Shown here piece by piece: positions 30,040-35,144 of a stretch of 35,144 nt of DNA (position 1 is the first letter of the stretch; every line of letters begins with the position of its first letter). The stretch comes from Phycisphaerae bacterium (GTDB lineage Bacteria > Planctomycetota > Phycisphaerae > SM23-33), in contig WRDM01000030.1 in assembly GCA_009783465.1 (NCBI GenBank), positions 1 through 35,144 on the forward strand, read 5' to 3'. Under the pieces are notes generated by a model. That model was given only the letters and a program-made list of their open reading frames with translations, was not told the DNA's origin and did no database searches. A program made the position numbers and the translations under genes.

Positions 30040-30190
30040 TCGCATCTAAATTTCCGCGTTTTTTCGCGAAAAGGCTGTAGGCTGTGGGCTGTAGGGGACA
30101 TGCCTCTGCGACAGATTTTTCATAACGAAAAATCAACCTACAGCCTACAGCCGAAAAATGGGAAAATTTAAGATGCGATTGCCCTGGTCC
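30040..30190. repeat. Nested tandem-arm hairpin element E2 (7-nt unit AGGCTGT)
   Basis: Inner arms 30073-30095 (three units) and 30137-30152 (two units). The loop is about 85 percent identical to that of E1. Outer arms: GCCATCGCATCTAAATTTCC (about 30045-30064) and GGAAAATTTAAGATGCGATTGCC (about 30160-30184) are inverted copies. E1 has four units per arm, so unit number varies between copies. Confidence 0.88.
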
Positions 30191-30276
30191 CACCGTTTCT
30201 CCCTTCCGCTTTCGTGCCAGCTCGGGTAGTATGATTCGACGTAGGCAACAGTCATTTACTTGTAAAGGAATCGGCT

Positions 30277-31134
30277 ATGGAACAATTTCCGCGTACAGAA
30301 GTTGGCGGCGTGAGTGTGTCGCGTTTGATCGTGGGCACGAACTGGTTTATGGGCTACAGTCATTGCACGCCGTCGCAGGACACCTACATCAAGGAGAACA
30401 TCCGTCAGCGGAAGGCGATGGCGGACATTATGGAGGTGTTTTTCCGCCGCGGCGTGGATTCGGTGCTCGGCGGGATCACGCCCGAGCCGATGGTCGACGC
30501 GATCAAGGATGTGCAGGACCGCACCGGCGTCAAGGGCGTAATTATCAGCACGCCGCACTTCAAGATCGGCCCGGAAACACCCGCCAACGGCCTGGATCCC
30601 GACGACGTCCAGCGCGTCCTCGACGACGAGGCCCGCTGCGGCGCCCACATCTGCATGCCGCACCAGTGCATCACCGACGCGCTGCTGGACCGCTGCTCGC
30701 GGACGATCCGCCACATCGACCAGATCACGCGCGGCATCCGCGAACGCGGCATGGTGCCAGGCCTGTCCACCCACATGCCCGAAACCATCATCTACACCGA
30801 CGAATCCAAAATCGACATCGAGACGTACATCTCCATCTACAATTCGATGGGATTCCTCATGCAGGTCGAGGTCGACTGGACCGCCTCCATCATTCAAAAA
30901 GCCGCCAAGCCCGTGCTGACGATCAAGCCAATGGCGTCGGGCCAGGTCAGGCCCTTCCAGGGCATGAACTTCGTCTGGAACACCATCCGCCCGCAGGACA
31001 TGGTCGCCGTCGGAACGATGTGCCCCCGCGAAGCCGAGGAACTCATCGACATGTCCCTCCAGATCCTCGCCAACCAGGCAGGCAACATCAAACTCCAGGA
31101 AACCCGATCCAAGGCGTCGGTGAAACCGAAGTGA
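30277..31134 (+). CDS. TIM-barrel protein related to the aldo/keto reductase-like group
   Basis: 285 aa. It begins VGGVSVSRLIVGTNWFMGYS, the same opening as aldo/keto reductases (usually V...VSRLGLGT), and continues with alternating beta-alpha segments: RRGVDSVLGGI, GVKGVIISTPH, GAHICMPHQCITDALLDRC, RGMVPGLSTHMPETIIY, DIETYISIYNSMGFLMQVEV, AKPVLTIKPMASGQVRP and DMVAVGTM. The catalytic Tyr/Lys/His set of true reductases is not clearly present, while several His and Asp residues at barrel strand ends (CMPHQC, STHMPE) suggest a metal or a hydrolytic role. RBS AAAGGAA lies 7 nt upstream. A TATGAT -10-like box is at 30230-30235. Exact reaction unknown. Confidence 0.8.
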   Translation: MEQFPRTEVGGVSVSRLIVGTNWFMGYSHCTPSQDTYIKENIRQRKAMADIMEVFFRRGVDSVLGGITPEPMVDAIKDVQDRTGVKGVIISTPHFKIGPETPANGLDPDDVQRVLDDEARCGAHICMPHQCITDALLDRCSRTIRHIDQITRGIRERGMVPGLSTHMPETIIYTDESKIDIETYISIYNSMGFLMQVEVDWTASIIQKAAKPVLTIKPMASGQVRPFQGMNFVWNTIRPQDMVAVGTMCPREAEELIDMSLQILANQAGNIKLQETRSKASVKPK

Positions 31135-31183
31135 CGAAACAAGGCGTTTGCGTGGCGTGTTGGTAAAAGGTACCGCCTGTCGC

Positions 31184-31279
31184 AAGGAACCGTTTCGTTG
31201 ACTCGTTCATTCGTTAACTCGTGATGGGGCTGACGAATCAACGAGTTAACGAATGAACGAGTCAACGAAACGGTTCCTT
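31184..31279. repeat. Perfect 39-bp inverted repeat E7 (8-nt unit CGTTAACT)
   Basis: 31184-31222 and 31241-31279 are exact reverse complements over 39 bp with an 18-nt loop. The arms hold 8-nt units (CGTTGACT, CGTTCATT, CGTTAACT). The outermost bases AAGGAACCG match the flank of E4/E5. It lies 50 nt after the TIM-barrel gene and before the 6S RNA. Confidence 0.95.
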
Positions 31280-31355
31280 GGATCCAGGGCACGATTTCAC
31301 CGTCGTGCACACGAAAAGCCGAATGCGGCTGTCTTTTGGATTTCCTAAATATTTC

Positions 31356-31385
31356 CTGACCGCCTGGCCGATGAGTACGTATAAT
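31356..31385 (+). promoter_or_regulatory. Promoter of the 6S RNA gene
   Basis: CTGACC (31356-31361), an 18-nt spacer and a perfect TATAAT (31380-31385). Start of transcription predicted near 31391. Confidence 0.65.
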
Positions 31386-31390
31386 ACAAT

Positions 31391-31597
31391 GTGAAATTAG
31401 CCCCTGCGGTGTTCGGCAGCCGGTTTCACTAGTGAGAAGAACCGATACGCCCATTCGCGGGAAGCCATCCCACGTGACGCCACGGCGTCCGGCAGCTTCC
31501 CACTTTACTATGAATGGGTTCTTTCTCCTCGAAGCCCCACCGGCACAGGCGGAGGCAAATTTCTGGGCACAACTCCGGTTGTGCCCTGTTTTATTTG
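31391..31597 (+). ncRNA. ssrS: 6S RNA (regulator of RNA polymerase)
   Basis: About 200 nt bounded by a promoter and an intrinsic terminator, folding into one long rod: GAAATT (31393) pairs with AATTTC (31558); CCTG/CAGG and CGGTG/CACCG follow; then AGAAGAACC with GGTTCTTTCT; CCCATTC with GAATGGG; GGGAAGC with GCTTCCC; and an apical GACGC-CACG-GCGTC. Internal bubbles lie between. The 5' part GGTGTTCGGCAGCCGG and the later CCGATA resemble E. coli 6S (GATGTTCGCAAGCGGG ... CCGATA, from memory). 6S RNA mimics an open promoter and sequesters the housekeeping polymerase. The alternative is an unrelated rod-shaped RNA. Confidence 0.65.
31565..31597 (+). terminator. Intrinsic terminator of the 6S RNA
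   Basis: A perfect 9-bp stem GGGCACAAC/GTTGTGCCC with loop TCCG, then TGTTTTATTT. Confidence 0.92.
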
Positions 31598-31630
31598 TGG
31601 AACTACGGGGGAATCCGAAGAGATTTTTCC

Positions 31631-31658
31631 TTGACACCCGCGACGGGACTGCTATGGT
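31631..31658 (+). promoter_or_regulatory. Promoter of the cobalamin-riboswitch transcript
   Basis: A perfect TTGACA (31631-31636), a 16-nt spacer and TATGGT (31653-31658). Transcription starts just before the riboswitch. Confidence 0.65.
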
Positions 31659-31666
31659 AGGAGCCG

Positions 31667-31836
31667 TTGCAGGTGCCCCATGGATTGGGGCCAAAGGGAA
31701 GGCCGTGAAAATCGGCCGCGGACGCGCCGCTGTAACCGGTGACGACCGCCGCAACAAGCCACTGCCCGGCTGTGGATGCCGAGTGGGAAGGCGCGGCGGA
31801 AGTGAGACCCGGAAGCCAGAAAACCTGCCTGCGACC
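31667..31836 (+). promoter_or_regulatory. Adenosylcobalamin riboswitch
   Basis: All landmark parts occur in order: GCAGGTGCCCC (P1/P2 5' side), AAAGGGAAGGCCGTGAAAATC, CGGACGCGCCGCTGTAACCGG, the B12 box AAGCCACTGCCC, GGGAAGGCGCGGCGGAAGTG, AGACCCGGAAGCCAGA, and the closing ACCTGCCTGC that pairs with GCAGGT. It binds adenosylcobalamin and shuts off expression, here most simply through the terminator at 31901-31936. Downstream targets are the PEP-CTERM gene at 32549 and cobO. Confidence 0.96.
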
Positions 31837-31900
31837 TGCTTGGTCTGGCTCTCGCGATCGGGGCCGTCCGGTTCTCTTGGCGTTTATGTTGGCCAATCGA

Positions 31901-31936
31901 CCCCGGGCGCTCGCACTCGCGAGGCCGGGGCTTTTT
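31901..31936 (+). terminator. Intrinsic terminator (riboswitch expression platform)
   Basis: CCCCGG (31901-31906) pairs with CCGGGG (31925-31930), CTCGC (31910-31914) with GCGAG (31919-31923), loop ACTC, followed by CTTTTTG. It lies 65 nt after the riboswitch aptamer, as expected for transcriptional attenuation. Confidence 0.85.
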
Positions 31937-32548
31937 GTTGGAGCGGCCGCTCGCGATTGGCGGCGACGTGTCACGCTGCATTCACCGTCGCCCTTTTCAC
32001 CTGCCCCTTCCCTTCACAACTCCCCACCATGCGGACGACGACGCGGCTTGCGCCCTGGCCACATCGCCGACCCGAGTCGGGCAACAGGAAACACAACGCC
32101 ACAGACGACGCGATGGGCACAGACGTGCGATGGCCGTGGCCACCGATGTGTCCATCACAACAAAGTGAGGCGCCGACGAACAGGTCCGCCGGCGCCCCTG
32201 ACGGAGAATACCTGACGGGCCTCTCCGTGCAAACACGATTCTACCGCGTCATACGCATGTAGACAATCACGCTGCGCGGATTCTCCTCAGGCGCGACAAG
32301 GAATGGAACCGGAACCCTTTCCGCCGTTCCTCCATTGGCGGGCCATGTCGACGCTCCCTTCACACAACGGATTTGTGGCCGGAGGAGGTATGTACAAACC
32401 ATAACCACACCCTCGTCGAAGCAGGCAACCCGCCTGGCCGTGCACGGTGCGCGGCCAGGCGGACAGTCGAAAACAAAGGAACGTCGGGCCTGCGGGCTCG
32501 AACGGAACGAAAACGTTGAATCAAACCAAAAGGAAAACAGGAGAACCC
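31937..32548 (+). other. Long leader between the attenuator and the PEP-CTERM gene
   Basis: No supported gene. It holds strong hairpins: GGCGCCG/CGGCGCC (about 32169-32197) and the perfect 10-bp stem CGCCTGGCCG/CGGCCAGGCG (32431-32440 with 32452-32461). A strong GGAGGAGG sits directly before ATG TAC AAA CCA TAA (32392-32406), a four-codon ORF with very short RBS spacing. Its role is unknown. Confidence 0.5.
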
Positions 32549-33478
32549 ATGAAGTATTCTCTCACCATTGCGTTGATTGGTATTCTATTGCTTTGTGCGG
32601 GCGTCGCCCAGGCCGGTCCGTATGCCGCCGGCGACGCGACCGGGGCGGGGGCCAAAGATGCCGGCATCCACTACACGGACTCCCGCTTCGTCGGCTGGGT
32701 GACCGGCGTGGTGGACTACTCGCCCGCACCCGGCGTTGCGGCGACATGGACCAACCCCGCCAATGTCCTGGGGCCGGTCACGGGCGCCAACACGAGGATT
32801 GTGTCGCTGGGCGATCTGAATCTGGCCCAACTGGCCGCGTGGCGTGCCGACCCCGTCAACAACCCTGGCCCCGGCACGATCACCGTGACGTTTGACGTGC
32901 CCATCGCGAACGTCCCTGGAGCAGGGCCTGACTTTGCCGTGTTTGAAAACGGCATGGGGTCGGGGAACAACGTCAATGCCGAGTTGGCCTATGTGGAGGT
33001 GTCGACCAACGGCATCGACTTTGCCCGTTTCTCGAGCGTCTATTTGAACTACCCCAATGCCGACCTGTCCACCCGGACCGACGGCAGCATCGACCTCAAC
33101 GGCACCGGCACGAAGACGGGCACGGGCTTCCTGACACAGGACGTCACCAACATCTACAACCTCGCGGGCAAACATGCCAACGGCTGGGGCACGCCGTTCG
33201 ATCTCGACGATCTGCTGGGCCATGAGCTGGTGCTGGCGGGCGTGGTCGACCTGAACAACATCCGGTATGTCCGCCTCGTGGACATTCCCGGCGACGGCAG
33301 TTTCACCGACAGCCTGGGCAACCCGATTTTCGACGCGTGGGTGACGACAGGTTCGGGCGGATTTGACTTCGCGGGCATCGGGGTCATCCATCAGCAGATT
33401 CCCGAACCGGCGACCCTGACCCTGCTGGCGGCCAGCGCCATCGGCCTGATCTTCCGCAAAAAACGTCATACCACATAA
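32549..33478 (+). CDS. PEP-CTERM surface protein downstream of a cobalamin riboswitch
   Basis: 309 aa. ATG 32549 with AGGAGA 6 nt upstream. Signal peptide MKYSLTIALIGILLLCAGVAQA. The body is a beta-rich surface domain: VTGVVDYSPAPGV, DFAVFENGMG, AELAYVEVSTNGIDFARFSS, NLAGKHANGWGTPFDLDDL, IRYVRLVDIPGDGSF, then GNPIFDAWVTTGSGGFDFAG. It resembles 'cell surface proteins' that I recall near B12 riboswitches in several phyla. The C-terminus has the sorting signal: IPEPATL, a hydrophobic segment (LLAASAIGLIF) and RKKRH, for exosortase processing. Its place after a B12 riboswitch and directly before cobO suggests capture of corrinoids at the surface. That is inference; no ligand-binding motif is known to me. 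Confidence 0.85.
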   Translation: MKYSLTIALIGILLLCAGVAQAGPYAAGDATGAGAKDAGIHYTDSRFVGWVTGVVDYSPAPGVAATWTNPANVLGPVTGANTRIVSLGDLNLAQLAAWRADPVNNPGPGTITVTFDVPIANVPGAGPDFAVFENGMGSGNNVNAELAYVEVSTNGIDFARFSSVYLNYPNADLSTRTDGSIDLNGTGTKTGTGFLTQDVTNIYNLAGKHANGWGTPFDLDDLLGHELVLAGVVDLNNIRYVRLVDIPGDGSFTDSLGNPIFDAWVTTGSGGFDFAGIGVIHQQIPEPATLTLLAASAIGLIFRKKRHTT

Positions 33479-33564
33479 CGCGTGGTTCCTTGTGTAACCT
33501 GGGGGCTTGGAGACATCCAAGCCTCCAGGCGATGAGGTTTACAACGATGCCAGGGAAGGTTCCC

Positions 33565-34140
33565 ATGATCGCTGACGCGACAACAAACACGGCGACGAAC
33601 ACCTTATTCGGCCCGGTGCGGCGGACTCGTGGCATGGTCCATGTGTATACCGGCGAGGGCAAGGGCAAGACGACGGCCTCCATCGGCCTGGCGGTGCGGG
33701 CGGCCGGGGCGGGATTGAACGTGTTTTTCGCCCAGTTTCTCAAGGGTCAACCCACCAGCGAGTTGGCGATGCTGGCCAGGCTGTCGGACCGCATCATGGT
33801 ACGTCGCTTCGGCGGCCACGAGTTCGTCCGCGACGGCGGCACCGCCGTTGACGCCGCCGAAGCCGCCCGAGGTCTGGCCACCGCGACCGAGGCCATCACC
33901 TCAGGCCGATATGGACTGATCGTACTCGACGAAATCAACCTCGCCGTCGCCACAGGCCTGCTCGACGTCACCGACGTGCTGGCGATGATCGACCTCGTCC
34001 CGCCAACCACCACGCTGGTCCTGACAGGCCGATATGCCACCGACGCCGTCATCCGCTCCGCCGACCTGGTGACCGAAATGCGCGAAATCAAACACTACTA
34101 CCACAGCGGCGTCCCCGCCTGCGCCGGCATCGAAATGTGA
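33565..34140 (+). CDS. cobO: Cob(I)yrinic acid a,c-diamide / cobalamin adenosyltransferase
   Basis: 191 aa from ATG 33565 (GGAAGG 5 nt upstream; ATG 33547 with GAGG is the alternative). It transfers the adenosyl group of ATP to cob(I)alamin, making adenosylcobalamin in the cytoplasm. It has the CobA/CobO/BtuR P-loop GEGKGKTTASIGLAVRAAG near residues 30-48, FFAQFLKGQPTSELAML, YGLIVLDEINLAVATGLL with the Walker B Asp-Glu, LVLTGRYATDAVIRSADLVT and the MREIKHYYHSGVPACAGIE ending. All are hallmarks of this family. It follows the PEP-CTERM gene by 86 nt and is probably under the same riboswitch. Convergent with valS, with only 13 nt between stops. The product feeds NrdJ, encoded in this window. Confidence 0.95.
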   Translation: MIADATTNTATNTLFGPVRRTRGMVHVYTGEGKGKTTASIGLAVRAAGAGLNVFFAQFLKGQPTSELAMLARLSDRIMVRRFGGHEFVRDGGTAVDAAEAARGLATATEAITSGRYGLIVLDEINLAVATGLLDVTDVLAMIDLVPPTTTLVLTGRYATDAVIRSADLVTEMREIKHYYHSGVPACAGIEM

Positions 34141-34153
34141 GCCAGGGTCCTCG

Positions 34154-35144
34154 TCACGCCAACGACGTCAACGATTTTTCCACGCCCGCCAGTTCCGCCT
34201 TCAGCGCGTCGAGACGGGTCTTTTCGCGGTCGACTAAATCCGGCGGCGCTTTTTTCAGGAAGCCTTCGTTGCCCAGTTTGCCCTCGATGGAGCGGATGCC
34301 GCCCTGGAGGGTCTGGCGTTGCTTTTCCAATCTCGTTCGCTCGGCCTGCCGGTCGACGATGCCCAGCGCGTAGAGTTTCACGTCGCCGACGCTGACGGTG
34401 GCGGCATCGGCGGAGGCAGCGGGTTGTTCGCCGTACCGCACGTCGCCGAGATTGGCCAGGGCGGCGATGAGGGCCTGGTTGTCCTCGACCAGCCTCCGGG
34501 CGGCCCCGTCGGCCTGGACGATGACGTCCACTTTTCGCCCCGGCGGAATGTTGTACTGCGTCCGCACGTTGCGGATTTCGCGAATGATCGCCTGGAGGGA
34601 GGCGAAATCCTGCTCGACGGTAGGCCGGATGGCGGCGGCATCGGCGGCCGGCCAGGCGGCGCGGACCAGCAGCGGCGCGGCCTGGCAAGTGCTCGGACCG
34701 CGGACTGGCGCGATCGCGTTGAGTTTCTGCCAGATCTCCTCGGTGATGAACGGCGTCATCGGATGCAGCAGCCGCAGCAGCATGTCGAGCACGTGGGCGA
34801 CGACAGCCTTGGGGGCGGCCTGGCCAGCATGGATGCGGCTCTTGGCGATTTCGAGATACCAGTCGCAGAAATCGTCCCACGCGAAGCGGTAGAGCGCGCT
34901 GGCGATTTCATTGAAGGCGAAGGTTTCGAGCGATCGCGTCACGTCGCGGACGGTCGCGTTGAGGCGGCTGAGGATCCACGCGTCGGCAAGGTGTTCGGTT
35001 GGGCGGATCTCCTCCCACGCGGGATAGCCGGCGAGGTTCATCATGGCGAATCGCGAGGCATTCCACAGTTTGTTGCAGAAGTTTCGTCCCATGTCGAACT
35101 TTTCGGAGCTGTTGACCTCGCGGCCATCGGGGAGCGTCATTTTC
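34154..35144 (-). CDS. valS: Valyl-tRNA synthetase, C-terminal part (cut by window edge)
   Basis: The last 330 codons of a class I aminoacyl-tRNA synthetase that charges tRNA-Val. Seen: SSEKFDMGRNFCNKLWNASR, LADAWILSRLNATVRDVTRS (start of the anticodon-binding domain), FNEIASALYRFAWDDFCDWY, LLRLLHPMTPFITEEIWQKL, IIREIRNVRTQYNIPPGRKV, and the C-terminal coiled-coil arm with GGIRSIEGKLGNEGFLKKAP then DLVDREKTRLDALKAELAGV, which is diagnostic of ValS. The catalytic N-terminal part lies beyond the right edge, so the start is not in the window. Confidence 0.95.
   Translation of the reverse strand, partial: KMTLPDGREVNSSEKFDMGRNFCNKLWNASRFAMMNLAGYPAWEEIRPTEHLADAWILSRLNATVRDVTRSLETFAFNEIASALYRFAWDDFCDWYLEIAKSRIHAGQAAPKAVVAHVLDMLLRLLHPMTPFITEEIWQKLNAIAPVRGPSTCQAAPLLVRAAWPAADAAAIRPTVEQDFASLQAIIREIRNVRTQYNIPPGRKVDVIVQADGAARRLVEDNQALIAALANLGDVRYGEQPAASADAATVSVGDVKLYALGIVDRQAERTRLEKQRQTLQGGIRSIEGKLGNEGFLKKAPPDLVDREKTRLDALKAELAGVEKSLTSLA

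Noticed and set aside
1-31279. CRISPR arrays as an explanation for the short tandem repeats
   Set aside because: Units are 7-8 nt and contiguous with no spacers, and no cas gene is present.
31432-32262. A 276-codon open frame on the plus strand
   Set aside because: It runs through the 6S RNA, its terminator, the cobalamin riboswitch and the attenuator, so it is non-coding.

Overview
The window comes from a GC-rich bacterium, most likely a planctomycete of the Phycisphaerae type. Lineage is inferred, from: a PEP-CTERM surface protein; secreted proteins with an (A/T)SRPA stretch just after the signal peptide; a flagellar cluster driven by sigma-54 enhancer-binding proteins; a cobalamin-dependent ribonucleotide reductase; and large intergenic regions packed with hairpin repeats. 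No rRNA or tRNA gene was found.

Layout. 1-9.0 kb (+ strand): an HTH protein fused to a dead-looking type II/IV secretion ATPase (188-1447), an unknown protein (1704-2177), nrdJ (2737-5730), a 50-aa small ORF, a candidate small RNA with two C-rich loops (about 6132-6397), a secreted AMMECR1-like protein (6705-8495) and an HU protein (8645-8980). 9.0-10.0 kb holds repeats and a possible structured RNA. 26.7-10.0 kb (- strand) is a flagellar regulon. Its order of transcription is: an enhancer-binding protein with a pseudo-receiver (25099-26700); then, from a textbook sigma-54 promoter at 24776-24791, a TPR/STN membrane protein, a secreted helical-repeat protein, a second enhancer-binding protein, flgB, flgC, fliE, fliF, fliG, fliH, fliI, a small membrane protein, sigma-28 (fliA), a small hydrophilic protein, two lipoproteins and flgM. 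27.1-29.8 kb (-): a secreted beta-helix protein and a YegS-type lipid kinase. 30.3-31.1 kb (+): a TIM-barrel protein of the aldo/keto-reductase-like kind. 31.4-34.1 kb (+): a 6S RNA, an adenosylcobalamin riboswitch with an attenuator, a PEP-CTERM surface protein and the cobalamin adenosyltransferase CobO. The right edge cuts valS (-).

Two themes link the genes. First, cobalamin: the riboswitch leads into a surface protein and the enzyme that makes adenosylcobalamin, and the same window encodes the B12-dependent ribonucleotide reductase that uses it. Second, flagellar control: sigma-54 with two activators appears to drive the basal-body genes and sigma-28, while FlgM sits at the end of the cluster behind a sigma-28-like -10.

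The most unusual feature is a set of about fifteen intergenic hairpin elements. Their arms are tandem repeats with a 7- or 8-nt period (units such as AGGCTGT, GACTGTTA, AGCCACT, TGGCTAC, TAGTTAAC), inverted around a loop that is conserved within each subfamily. They fill six of the seven gaps from flgB to the gene after fliI, start within about 0-12 nt of the upstream stop codon, and in three cases supply the stop codon. I do not recognise a named family with this architecture.
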